From contig NZ_JANQBD010000004.1 in assembly GCF_024722015.1 (NCBI RefSeq), positions 248,001-312,000 on the forward strand: a DNA stretch of 64,000 bases, written 5' to 3'. The position numbers and the translations under genes were made by a program. This stretch comes from Paenibacillus radicis (ex Xue et al. 2023). Its GTDB lineage: Bacteria; Bacillota; Bacilli; Paenibacillales; NBRC-103111. Shown one piece after another: positions 34,553 through 43,132 of this stretch (position 1 is the stretch's first letter; each line of letters begins with the position of its first letter). The notes under the pieces are model-generated. The model saw only the letters and a list, made by a program, of their open reading frames with translations, searched no databases and was not told where the DNA came from.

Positions 34553-36034
34553 GTGGAAGGAAGGGATTGGATGAAAGGAAAAGAGCATGAGGAGCAGCTT
34601 CGACAATTTTTTAAGCATCAAGAAGATCCACTTCACTTAAAAAAATACGTGCGCGAGCACCCGAATAATAAAATGGCCTGGTATTTGCTAGGTCGTGAAT
34701 ATGATGCTCAAGGTAAACGAGGTAAAGCTCTGTATTGCTTTTCACAAGCAGGAGAGGTTTACGAAGCCTTTGAGAATAAAGCTATACCTGTTTCTTTGGA
34801 ATCCCTCCAATCATTAAAGCAATGGGAACGTAAGGGGATGAGGAAACGCTGGCTTAATCGCATCCGTATAGCTGCTCTAACGACACTGGCATTGGCAGCG
34901 ATTGCCTATTCACCACCATTTGAACCGAGCTCACTTCCATTACCCAGTGTTCCATCACTTCCCCAGGATGTTAGCGCGGCGATGGTTGAACAAACCAAGG
35001 TGTATTATGTGACGGCCGGTAAAAGCAAAGAAAACGTCGGTGCAGCACTGCAGGAAATGTTGATTAAGGAAAGATTGAACAGCTACGCGATATTGGCTTA
35101 TGGCAAGCCAACTGATGACGGTAAGTGGATTTCATGGCTGAAACCGCCGGATTTATTGCTTTCTGTCGAAGGCAAACAGGATGCCGCTCAACAGCAAATC
35201 TACTATCATGATGCGGAGAGCTGCAGTTGTCAGCCTACTGATTCCGCAAAAGCACAAGCAATTTATCAATCTTGGGCTGGACAACGAGAGCAGGAGCTCG
35301 TTCTTCGTTCAGCCATAGCCTCATATACACGTAAAAATGGTCAACCGCCTCAAGAGCTGCAAGCATTGAATCAGCCATATCCACAAAATGTACTGCCAGG
35401 CATTACACCTTTCATGCAGCAGCTGTATGATCAGCAGAAAGAACAACTCGCTGTAGAATCACCTGACCGTCAGGGGAAGAATCCAGCTGCAATTACTCCA
35501 AGCTCTGTGCCTGAAACAGCGGGCATAGGTTCTGGGTCGCCTGGTTCTCCTAATTCATTATCAAGCGTAAGCGGGCTTATGAAGCCGTTGACGGAACCGA
35601 TTCGGATTGTAGTTGATAAAACTAACCACCGATTGGCAGTTATAAGCGGTCAAATGATTGTACGCAGCTATCCGGTAGGCCTTGGAGCTAATAAAACACC
35701 TGAAGGCACGTTCGAGATATCGGAAAAGGTCAGGAATCCGAACGGAAAATCCAATGGCGACTTCGGCAGCAGAGGTATGACGCTTTCAGATACGCTGTAT
35801 GCCATCCATGGAACTAATAAGCCGGCAAGTATTGAGAAGGACCAATCATTAGGCTGTATTCGCATGCTGCAGGAGGATGTTGAGGAATTGTTTGACATGG
35901 CTCCATTAGGCACCTCTGTGACGATCGGAAAAGGCCTTTTGCCGTCTGAAGTCAAGCGAGGGGAGCCTGTGTTCCGCCTGCCGCTTAACAGCAATGAAAC
36001 GAATCCTGGTAAAGTATACAAATGGTTAGATTAA
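34553..36034 (+). CDS. Membrane-anchored L,D-transpeptidase (YkuD domain)
   Basis: A 493-residue protein. A ~75-residue cytoplasmic N-terminal region carries a TPR-like unit (NNKMAWYLLGREYDAQGKRGKALYCF), one membrane helix follows at ~105-120, then a long exported part. The YkuD domain occupies ~345-475 and contains AIHGTNKP and SLGCIRM with the catalytic cysteine. The residue before GC is Leu where His or Lys is usual. It should make 3-3 cross-links or attach proteins to peptidoglycan. Two starts fit: GTG at 34553 (AGAGG 5 bases away) and ATG at 34571 (GGAAGGG 5 bases away). It follows the cyclase cluster in the same direction. Confidence 0.88.
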   Translation: MEGRDWMKGKEHEEQLRQFFKHQEDPLHLKKYVREHPNNKMAWYLLGREYDAQGKRGKALYCFSQAGEVYEAFENKAIPVSLESLQSLKQWERKGMRKRWLNRIRIAALTTLALAAIAYSPPFEPSSLPLPSVPSLPQDVSAAMVEQTKVYYVTAGKSKENVGAALQEMLIKERLNSYAILAYGKPTDDGKWISWLKPPDLLLSVEGKQDAAQQQIYYHDAESCSCQPTDSAKAQAIYQSWAGQREQELVLRSAIASYTRKNGQPPQELQALNQPYPQNVLPGITPFMQQLYDQQKEQLAVESPDRQGKNPAAITPSSVPETAGIGSGSPGSPNSLSSVSGLMKPLTEPIRIVVDKTNHRLAVISGQMIVRSYPVGLGANKTPEGTFEISEKVRNPNGKSNGDFGSRGMTLSDTLYAIHGTNKPASIEKDQSLGCIRMLQEDVEELFDMAPLGTSVTIGKGLLPSEVKRGEPVFRLPLNSNETNPGKVYKWLD

Positions 36035-36045
36035 TCCACCACAAA

Positions 36046-36086
36046 AAAAAGGATATCAGGTGACAAAACCTGACGTCCTTCTTTGT
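36046..36086. terminator. Bidirectional terminator after the transpeptidase
   Basis: AAGGA.TCAGGT pairs with ACCTGA.TCCTT across a 6-base loop, with an A-run before and T-run after. It also ends the minus-strand small gene at 36114. Confidence 0.8.
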
Positions 36087-36113
36087 TTTTGATGTTAATT
36101 GAACGATAGAGCA

Positions 36114-36251
36114 TTATTTATTCAATAGCAATAATACGGTCATGGCAATAATTATTGCCGCGAATACGCAGCCCACCCAAATTAAAAGTTTTTTGTTGAT
36201 CTCATCTTTTGGTTTACGCTGCTGCAAATAAGTTGGTTTTTTACGCTGCAT
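36114..36251 (-). CDS. Small single-span membrane protein (45 aa)
   Basis: A 45-codon ORF: a basic start MQRKKPTYLQQRKPKDEINKK followed by one hydrophobic helix LLIWVGCVFAAIIIAMTVLLLL. The positive-inside rule predicts a cytoplasmic N terminus. GGCAGGG lies ~9 bases before the ATG, and a terminator lies right after. Not recognised as a family. The clean helix, basic flank and terminator argue for a real gene. Confidence 0.6.
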   Translation of the reverse strand: MQRKKPTYLQQRKPKDEINKKLLIWVGCVFAAIIIAMTVLLLLNK

Positions 36252-36409
36252 AGGGATCAGCCCTGCCTTTTAAGTGGATTTAGGAATATTTTATCATAAT
36301 GTAACCCATTGCGTAGATGATTTTACAAGACATGTCCTCTTTATTTTTCCTGCATAAAACGATAAACTGTTCAAAGAGAGCAACTTATCGTTCGTGGGGG
36401 AGAGACATA

Positions 36410-37510
36410 ATGCTTTATAAAAAAATAGTTAAGCCGATTTTATTTCAAATGGATCCTGAAAAGGCACATCATCTTACAATAGATGGCCTTCACACGGCTA
36501 CAAAATTACCAGGAGGAAGGGCGCTGCTGAGAGGATTGTACGCGGTACCGGAGTATCCTGAATTGAGAACCGAATTGTGGGGAATTCCTTTTGCTAATCC
36601 TGTTGGGTTGGCTGCGGGTTTGGATAAAAATGCGAAAGCTGTCACAGGCTTTTCGAGCATAGGCTTTGGGTTTATGGAAGTTGGCACGGTTACTCCAAAG
36701 CCGCAGGCTGGCAATGAGCTTCCGCGATTGTTCCGTCTGCCAGAGGACGTAGCACTGATCAACCGTATGGGCTTTAATAATGTAGGGATCGAAACGATGG
36801 CGCAGCATTTGCAAGAATCGGGAAAGCGATCTATACCAGTAGCCGTTAATATCGGGAAAAACAAGGCTACACCAAATGAGCATGCGGAGGATGATTACCG
36901 AGCTTGCATTAAACGGCTTTACGATTATGGCGATTTCTTCGTAGTGAATATCAGCTCGCCGAATACGCCGGATTTACGAAGTTTGCAGCACGGTGACGAT
37001 TTATCCAGACTACTGAACGCTGTTCAAGCGGAAATGAAGCTGCAGCATCAACAAAAAGGAGGGGCAGCCAAGCCCGTTCTTGTGAAGATTGCACCGGATC
37101 TTCAAGAGGAAGAAGTTATGTACATGGTCCAAACTATTGTGAATAGCGGTGTTTCGGGCATCATTGCCTCCAATACGACGATCTCAAGAGATGGTTTGAC
37201 TCATCAGCATAAAGGAGAAATGGGCGGCTTAAGCGGCAGACCGCTCACCGAACGCTCGACTCGCCTGATCCACTCGATATATGCAGCCACTGAAGGAAAG
37301 CTGCCGATTATCGGATCGGGAGGTATTTTCACGGCGAAGGACGCTTATGACAAAATATGTGCCGGTGCAAGCTTGGTAGAAATTTACACGGCACTCATTT
37401 ATGAAGGACCTGGATTAATTCGAAACTTGAATGAGGGATTACTAAACCTTCTGCGGAAGGATGGATTCAGCCATATAACGGATGCGGTCGGTTCTGCACA
37501 CCGGCGTTAG
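36410..37510 (+). CDS. pyrD: Dihydroorotate dehydrogenase, class 2 (quinone)
   Basis: A 366-residue membrane-associated flavoprotein that oxidises dihydroorotate to orotate in pyrimidine synthesis, passing electrons to quinone. Class 2 marks: the N-terminal helical extension (LYKKIVKPILFQMDPEKAHHLT), NPVGLAAGLDKNA, GFGFMEVGTVTPKPQ, RLINRMGFNN-like region, NISSPNTPDLRSLQ with the catalytic serine, and IIGSGGI for FMN phosphate. The start at 36410 follows GGGGGAG. Bacillus uses a class 1B PyrD with PyrK; the class 2 form away from a pyr operon is a Paenibacillaceae-like trait. Confidence 0.94.
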   Translation: MLYKKIVKPILFQMDPEKAHHLTIDGLHTATKLPGGRALLRGLYAVPEYPELRTELWGIPFANPVGLAAGLDKNAKAVTGFSSIGFGFMEVGTVTPKPQAGNELPRLFRLPEDVALINRMGFNNVGIETMAQHLQESGKRSIPVAVNIGKNKATPNEHAEDDYRACIKRLYDYGDFFVVNISSPNTPDLRSLQHGDDLSRLLNAVQAEMKLQHQQKGGAAKPVLVKIAPDLQEEEVMYMVQTIVNSGVSGIIASNTTISRDGLTHQHKGEMGGLSGRPLTERSTRLIHSIYAATEGKLPIIGSGGIFTAKDAYDKICAGASLVEIYTALIYEGPGLIRNLNEGLLNLLRKDGFSHITDAVGSAHRR

Positions 37511-37529
37511 TAAGAATGGAGGAACTTGG

Positions 37530-38324
37530 ATGGATGGACGCGACTGGAAAAAATTCCTGTTACCCTATGAACAAACTGTTGAGGAAATGAAGGTTAAATT
37601 TAAAACATTACGCGGTGAATTGAAAAGCAGAGAGGAATATTCTCCAATTGAATTCGTAACCGGGCGGGTTAAGAAAGTTTCAAGTATTTTGGAAAAAGCG
37701 AAAAGGTTGAATGTTCCTAGTGAGCAATTGGAGAAAGGCATTGAGGATATTGCTGGCATACGTATTATGTGTCAGTTTGTTGAGGACATAGAGCGTCTGG
37801 CTGAGCTGATCCGTAAGCGTGAGGATATGACACTAGTCTATGAGAAGGATTACGTCACTAATAAGAAGCCGAGCGGATACCGAAGCTATCACATGATAGT
37901 AGAATATCCGGTGCAAACAGCACTTGGGATGAAAAGAGTGTTGGCTGAGGTTCAGATCCGGACACTTGCTATGAATTTCTGGGCTACAATAGAACATTCG
38001 CTTAATTATAAATACCGGGAGAGCCTGCCGGAGGAAGTGATTAAGCGGCTTAGCAAAGCTGCCGAAGCTGCCTATTTGCTTGACCAGGAAATGAGCAGTA
38101 TCCGTGATGAAATTATGGAAGCGCAGCAGTTATTTGATGATAATTCGAATATTATTTCCCGGGTATTAAATGGAATTCAGGAGCTCTATTTCTACTATCG
38201 AGTAAGAGAGGCAGCCCAATTCCAGCTGCGCTTCAACGAGCATTGGGAGACTGATGACGTTAGGTATCTCAAAGAGCTGTCCGCTGAAATTGATGAGGCT
38301 ATTGCACGGGCCAAAAAAGGGTAA
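37530..38324 (+). CDS. relQ: Small alarmone synthetase (RelQ/YjbM type)
   Basis: A 264-residue single-domain (p)ppGpp synthetase lacking the hydrolase, TGS and ACT parts of Rel. Motifs: VEEMKVKFKTLRGE, IEFVTGRVKKVSSI, DIAGIRIMCQFVEDI, KPSGYRSYHMIVEY and EVQIRTLAMNFWATIEHSLNYKY, the synthetase core that binds GTP and ATP. The C-terminal helices drive tetramer formation in RelQ. The ATG at 37530 is 6 bases after GGAGGA; earlier starts run into pyrD. It begins 19 bp after the pyrD stop, so the two are cotranscribed. Confidence 0.93.
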   Translation: MDGRDWKKFLLPYEQTVEEMKVKFKTLRGELKSREEYSPIEFVTGRVKKVSSILEKAKRLNVPSEQLEKGIEDIAGIRIMCQFVEDIERLAELIRKREDMTLVYEKDYVTNKKPSGYRSYHMIVEYPVQTALGMKRVLAEVQIRTLAMNFWATIEHSLNYKYRESLPEEVIKRLSKAAEAAYLLDQEMSSIRDEIMEAQQLFDDNSNIISRVLNGIQELYFYYRVREAAQFQLRFNEHWETDDVRYLKELSAEIDEAIARAKKG

Positions 38325-38377
38325 CTGCTTGAAGAGGCAGCTGCGCTTATCCTGTCCGAAATAATTGAGGTGAAACC

Positions 38378-38809
38378 GTGATAGGAGAGCAGCCATATGA
38401 CCTGCTTTATGTAAAGTTTATTTATTACTTTAATGTGGAGCGGGATTATTTCGAGTGTCATGAAGTTATGGAGGAGCTTTGGCTGGAGGAAGGCAGAGCT
38501 CCTATATTTCAAGGCCTTCTGCAGGTTGCAGTAGGCCTGTACCATTACAGGAACGGTAATGTGAGCGGAGCCATTAAGCTGTATACAGCAGCGCTGGAGA
38601 AGCTTGAGCACTCCAAGCAGCCGCGGCTTGGCATTGATTTGGAACAGTTGATCCTAGACAGTAAGGCTTATCTGAAGCGCTTGGAGCGGCTGGATCAGGA
38701 GCCGTTTGCATTTTATGACTTGGATATACATATAACAGATCCAGAACTAGCTCAACTGGTCGCAGAGCTTACACTGAATCCGCCTGAAGTAAGTCATGAG
38801 GAAGAATAA
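38378..38809 (+). CDS. DUF309 protein
   Basis: A 143-residue helical protein with the DUF309 signature FNVERDYFECHEVMEELWLEEG followed by QGLLQVAVGLYHYRNGNVSGA. The conserved HEVxExxW motif and the later Gly-rich helix are intact. Similar to YpuF of Bacillus. Function unknown. The GTG start follows GAGGTGAAAC. It is in line with pyrD and relQ, 53 bp behind. Confidence 0.85.
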   Translation: MIGEQPYDLLYVKFIYYFNVERDYFECHEVMEELWLEEGRAPIFQGLLQVAVGLYHYRNGNVSGAIKLYTAALEKLEHSKQPRLGIDLEQLILDSKAYLKRLERLDQEPFAFYDLDIHITDPELAQLVAELTLNPPEVSHEEE

Positions 38810-39192
38810 TAAAATTGGACTTTACTCCAAATCAGTGCCTTTGATCATTAGAGTAATTGCCGAATATTATTGTATGGCAGCAGTACTAGCTGGAAAACAT
38901 CCCGCTAATTTTGACTTTATTGCCGGAAAAGATTATTTTACTGGAAAATATACCTCTATTTGGGATGGAATACCCCGTAAACTGGGATATGTTCTGATTT
39001 AGCTCCGGAAATTCCAGTTATATCAGAATTATGAGTAAAATTGAGGAGATTAGATGGAGATTTTCCAGTTATTCCACAAGCGAGGGAATACTGAGGGGAT
39101 TTGTGCCGCTTTGTGGTAGTTGATTCTGGTTAATCGGATCCCATTGTATTCAGAGTATGACTATGTGGGGCAAATTTGTATTCCTGCGGCTG
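38810..39192. other. Intergenic stretch with TGGAAAA/TTCCAGTTAT units
   Basis: Several short inverted units (ACTGGAAAA, CCGGAAATTCCAGTTAT, TTTTCCAGTTATTCC) between 38885 and 39080 suggest another small palindromic repeat family. A 68-codon ORF (38796-39002) crosses them and has no family resemblance; it is not called. Confidence 0.4.
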
Positions 39193-39280
39193 CTTCCAAG
39201 CCACGTAGGAACACCACTTCAATAAGTGGCTGGAGTCGCACAACCATCCATCCAGACGTAGCAATGTACGAAAGCGCACA
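39193..39280 (+). repeat. Repeat module R3 (region C)
   Basis: A diverged copy: GGAACACCACTTCAATAAGTGGC, in parts, and CATCCATCCAGACGTAGCA, matching 10695-10788 and 20075-20166. Confidence 0.55.
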
Positions 39281-39309
39281 TTGGTACGTTCGATTTCCGT
39301 CCGGTCCTG

Positions 39310-39500
39310 AACGGAACAGGAAATTCCGTTATTTAATCTGTTGCATCCATTTTAAGACGATAGCGGAAGCCGGATTCCACTATTTGGGCCGAATGATGAA
39401 TATTATGCACATATCGAGAGGTAACGGAAGCAGCTGTTCCGTTATCTCTCTGTTTTTTGTACTTTCCATGCTATAGCGGAACGATTATGTCTGCTAAGAG
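39310..39500 (+). repeat. Repeat module R2 (region C)
   Basis: The most complete array: ACGGAACAGGAAATTCCGTTAT, AGCGGAAGCCGGATTCC and AACGGAAGCAGCTGTTCCGTTAT (each shown in parts), then CTCTCTGTTTTTTGTACTTTCCATGC. Confidence 0.8.
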
Positions 39501-39649
39501 GTACCAGGTTTCGTTAATATCAGCGGACTGACGTTCAATCTCACGTAATGCAAGCCCCCTATCGCTTATCATTCTCTATATGCTATGGGGCGGGGGCGGG
39601 AGCCGGAAGCACCGGCTCAGTGAATGTTTTTAAAGTGGATGTATAAGTT

Positions 39650-39752
39650 TTGAACCGACCGGAGGTTCACCTTTCTAATATTGCAAGAAAATCCGCCTCT
39701 AGGACACGAATGTATCTTCATCGAGATGGCTTCGAATAGAATCTTTTCTTAT
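39650..39752 (+). repeat. Repeat module R1 (region C)
   Basis: GAACCGACCGGAGGTTCACC, CTAATATTGCAAGAAAATCC and GGACACGAATGTATCTTCATCG, then GGCTTCGAATAGAATC. It ends ~120 bp before the exported-protein gene at 39874. A perfect 7-bp hairpin GAGCCGG/CCGGCTC at ~39600-39620 precedes it. Confidence 0.75.
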
Positions 39753-39873
39753 GAGGAATGAAATACCTTTTTTGCTCAGGTCTTTAAATGAAGGATTTTT
39801 TACAGAGTTGTGGAATACTTCATTACGCTTACAACGTAGAGTGATTCTTTGAACAGACTGCGGGGAATACGTT

Positions 39874-41514
39874 ATGAAACTCAACATCAGAAAAGCAGAA
39901 AAACCTTTCATTTGGTTCGCATTGGGGCTGGCTGTGCTATGTGCGGCAAGCTTCGTTGTTTTTTCATACCCTGTATGGAAAACGTTATTGGTTAACCCTA
40001 TTGAAACATCCGAACGAAAGGCGAGTTCTGCCAAGCTAATTACTGCACCCGTCAGCTATAAAGCAGCGGAAGATTTCAAAGCTTCCAATGTTGAATTGCC
40101 ACAACACAACTTTGGCTCCCTGCAGGTTAACAAGTCCAAAATAAACAAGGGAATTCAGCTTTTTGCCAAGCAAGGGCATGTACAAGGACAATATGCGGCT
40201 CCAGATGGAATACGAATGGATTATTTGGTACAACGGCAGCAGCTGGAGGGTAGTAATGCCTGGGTGCAGGTAGATCTTGTATCTGCCGATCCGCAAACAC
40301 AACAAATGCTCGTAGAACCGATAGGATTTACTTATTCTAATGGTGAACAACTGGAGGCCGGGCTGCAATCGTCGGGACTAAGCGGTTATTTATCAGGGGA
40401 TGAGTTTCTATACACAACTGTAAAGAATGAGCATGATGAGTGGGTTTATTTGGTCAATAAATTTAATTTTACACATAAGACAATAACACCTGTAATGGAA
40501 TTATTTCGTTATTCGTATAAAGCTGTAAATGGCGGTAAGCCGCCGATTATTTATAGCTCCCAGCTTGCCCCTGACAAATCACATTTGCTCGTCCGAGATA
40601 GCAGAAATGGAATCTCAAGCTATGATTTGAGTACGGGTGAGATTAGGCAGGCTATAGAAGGCTCGAATGAAGTCAAGGCTGGAGAGTATTTTGAACTATT
40701 GGTGAACAGCGGTATTGCCTTATATAGTACTTCGCGTTATCAGAATGATGTGTCGTGGATCGACCTGAGTACAGGAATGGTACGCCAACCGTTACTTAGT
40801 GAGCAGGGCTTTGTTGAGGTTGGGATGGATGTGCAAGGAAAAATAATGTATTATAATTTTACTTACGACCGTTTGCCGGAAAATGTAATGATGGGCGATA
40901 AGCAATCGCTGCTTTTACCTAATGGCGTTCAAATGATAGATAAACAAGGGAATCCAACAAAGCGTTTCAGCTTATCTAAGGATGCGAAGGAAAGGCTTGA
41001 ATTCGGAGGCTACAGCGAAAGCAAGAAAACGGTACTGCTGCATAAATTCATAGTCGCGATGAACGGTAATGGACAGCCCTACAAAAAGACGTTAGGCTGG
41101 CTGCTGGGCGATATGAGTACAGGCTCGATGACAATGCTTAGCAAAACGGATGTTCCTGACAATTGGGATAAGAAAGATATTCTGTTCGGTAAAGTAACGC
41201 TCAGTGCTTTAGTACCATCCAATCAAGAGCAAGTATTTGTAAATCTTCTGGAAAACAATTATTACATGACCCGTTGGAAGACGTCTTACCAGGTCCAATT
41301 GCTTGAAGACGAGGATATTGTAATCTATGAGGATGAAGGAATGAAAAGGATGTTCGTAAGTTCGTTAACCCGACCTGATCTGGTAGTAGCGGCTTTGAAC
41401 TACAAGAAATATAATTGGGACAATAATAAGTTTAGCCTGCTGAGCGGACATTGGTTGGCACGTTATCAAAAGCAGCCTGAAGGCGATAAGATGTATTTTT
41501 TTCAGTGGAATTAA
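39874..41514 (+). CDS. Membrane-anchored exported protein of unknown function
   Basis: A 546-residue protein with one N-terminal membrane anchor (residues ~12-35, FIWFALGLAVLCAASFVVF) and a large extracytoplasmic part rich in beta-strand, with recurring phrases such as SYDLSTGEIRQ and WIDLSTGMVRQ that suggest a beta-propeller. I do not recognise the family. The ribosome binding site is weak (CGGGGA, 8 bases). It stands directly behind repeat region C, 49 bp before rsmF. GC content and codon use look like the neighbours. Confidence 0.7.
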   Translation: MKLNIRKAEKPFIWFALGLAVLCAASFVVFSYPVWKTLLVNPIETSERKASSAKLITAPVSYKAAEDFKASNVELPQHNFGSLQVNKSKINKGIQLFAKQGHVQGQYAAPDGIRMDYLVQRQQLEGSNAWVQVDLVSADPQTQQMLVEPIGFTYSNGEQLEAGLQSSGLSGYLSGDEFLYTTVKNEHDEWVYLVNKFNFTHKTITPVMELFRYSYKAVNGGKPPIIYSSQLAPDKSHLLVRDSRNGISSYDLSTGEIRQAIEGSNEVKAGEYFELLVNSGIALYSTSRYQNDVSWIDLSTGMVRQPLLSEQGFVEVGMDVQGKIMYYNFTYDRLPENVMMGDKQSLLLPNGVQMIDKQGNPTKRFSLSKDAKERLEFGGYSESKKTVLLHKFIVAMNGNGQPYKKTLGWLLGDMSTGSMTMLSKTDVPDNWDKKDILFGKVTLSALVPSNQEQVFVNLLENNYYMTRWKTSYQVQLLEDEDIVIYEDEGMKRMFVSSLTRPDLVVAALNYKKYNWDNNKFSLLSGHWLARYQKQPEGDKMYFFQWN

Positions 41515-41562
41515 TTGGAACAGGTATTTAGTGTAAAATAAGATGCGGAAAGTTGGACGAAT

Positions 41563-43131
41563 ATGGGCAGTCAGTTGCCTGAAGCTTTTTTAACTAAAAT
41601 GGAGCGTATGCTGGGTGAAGAATATTCGGCTTTTCTTGCTTCTTATGAGGATACCAGGTGGTATGGGCTGCGGATAAATACGTTGAAAACGAGTGTAGAG
41701 CAATTTCTTTCCATCTCAGCTTTACCATTAAAGCCGATTACTTGGACACCGACAGGGTTCTACTATAACGAAGCGGATCGGCCCGGCAAGCATCCGTACT
41801 ACCATGCGGGCTTGTACTATATACAAGAGCCAAGTGCAATGGCACCGGTCGAGCTGTTGGACGTTCATCCCGGTGAGCGGGTACTCGATTTATGTGCGGC
41901 ACCAGGAGGTAAATCGACGCAAATTGCAGCGAAGCTGGCGGGTCAAGGCATTCTGGTAACTAACGATATTCATTCAGATCGAGTGAAAGCATTGGTAAAG
42001 AACATAGAATTGAGCGGCGTACGAAACGCAGTTGTGCTTAATGAGCAGCCTGAAAAGCTGCAGAGGCCTTTCGAAAGCTATTTTGATAAAATTCTGATCG
42101 ATGCCCCGTGTTCAGGGGAAGGCATGTTCCGTAAGGAAGAGGATATGGCCAAGGCTTGGCAGCCCGATTGGGTGAAGAAGTATGCAGAGATGCAGCGAGA
42201 GCTTCTTAAACAAGCTGCTGTCATGCTGCGAGCAGGAGGACGGATCGTTTATTCTACCTGTACGTTCTCTCCAGAAGAAAATGAAGCAATGATAGCTGAG
42301 TTTCTCGAAGCACATCCGCGATTTAAGGTATTGCCGATTGTTCCAGAACATGGTTTTCGTTCCGGTGTACCGGCTTGGGTTGATGTGACTGCGGGTAGCA
42401 GGATCGAGGAGTTTGAGAAAGCCACAGCGCCTCATATTTCCGAACGCTCCAAGCAGGCTGTTGAGGGTACAGTGAGATTATGGCCGCATTTGCTGCAGGG
42501 AGAAGGTCATTTTGCTGCGGTACTTGAATATTCAATCGGTGATGAGGATGAATTGGTTGATGAGAATCCGATGCTGCAAGAAGAATCTGGCAGGTTTGAA
42601 GCAATGAAAGTGAGTAAGCAGGCTAAGGCTGGAAAGCAGCGCGGCACTGAAGGCTCTCGTCCGTCAGTTAAGGTGAAAGGCCAGCTTGCCGTTGATTTGC
42701 AGCTGCTGTATCAATTCATGGCAGAGCACGCACCAAACGTAGCCATAGGCACTATTACGCTGCACGGAGACCATGTTTATGCTGCCCCAGAGGGCCTTCC
42801 TAATTTGAATGGGATCCGTGTCATTCGTCCAGGCTGGTACTTGGGCAGCTTCCGCAAGCAGCGTTTTGAGCCTTCGCATGCGTTGGCAATGGGGCTGCAG
42901 GCTTCCGATGTGGTCCGGACAGTTTCGTTATCAGTAGGAGATGGCGCTGCAATCAGGTATTTGAAGGGGGAAACTTTGGAGATCCCCCAGGAAAGGGTTA
43001 TAAGATCCCATACAGATATCCCCTTGAAAGGCTATTGTCTTGTATGTATCGACGGTTATCCGGTCGGTTGGGGGAAATGGCTAGATGGTATGTTGAAAAA
43101 TGAATATCCAGCCGGTTGGAGGTGGACCTAG
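41563..43131 (+). CDS. rsmF: 16S rRNA m5C methyltransferase RsmF-like
   Basis: A 522-residue SAM-dependent enzyme of the RsmB/RsmF (NOL1/NOP2/sun) family that methylates a cytosine in 16S rRNA. Motifs: LDLCAAPGGKSTQIA for SAM, DAPCSGEGMFRK with the first cysteine, and YSTCTFSPEENE with the catalytic cysteine. The C-terminal ~200 residues include the Firmicute RsmF extension with PUA-like strands (IRVIRPGWYLGSFRKQRFEPSHALAM, in parts). The ribosome binding site is weak (GCGGAAAG, ~12 bases). It forms a unit with rsuA, which starts two bases after its stop codon. Confidence 0.9.
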   Translation: MGSQLPEAFLTKMERMLGEEYSAFLASYEDTRWYGLRINTLKTSVEQFLSISALPLKPITWTPTGFYYNEADRPGKHPYYHAGLYYIQEPSAMAPVELLDVHPGERVLDLCAAPGGKSTQIAAKLAGQGILVTNDIHSDRVKALVKNIELSGVRNAVVLNEQPEKLQRPFESYFDKILIDAPCSGEGMFRKEEDMAKAWQPDWVKKYAEMQRELLKQAAVMLRAGGRIVYSTCTFSPEENEAMIAEFLEAHPRFKVLPIVPEHGFRSGVPAWVDVTAGSRIEEFEKATAPHISERSKQAVEGTVRLWPHLLQGEGHFAAVLEYSIGDEDELVDENPMLQEESGRFEAMKVSKQAKAGKQRGTEGSRPSVKVKGQLAVDLQLLYQFMAEHAPNVAIGTITLHGDHVYAAPEGLPNLNGIRVIRPGWYLGSFRKQRFEPSHALAMGLQASDVVRTVSLSVGDGAAIRYLKGETLEIPQERVIRSHTDIPLKGYCLVCIDGYPVGWGKWLDGMLKNEYPAGWRWT

Positions 43132-43132
43132 A

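Noticed and set aside
38796-39002. 68-codon ORF after the DUF309 gene
   Set aside because: It overlaps the previous gene, crosses palindromic repeat units and resembles no protein.
39120-39476. 118-codon ORF in repeat region C
   Set aside because: It is a translation of modules R3 and R2; not conserved with regions A and B.
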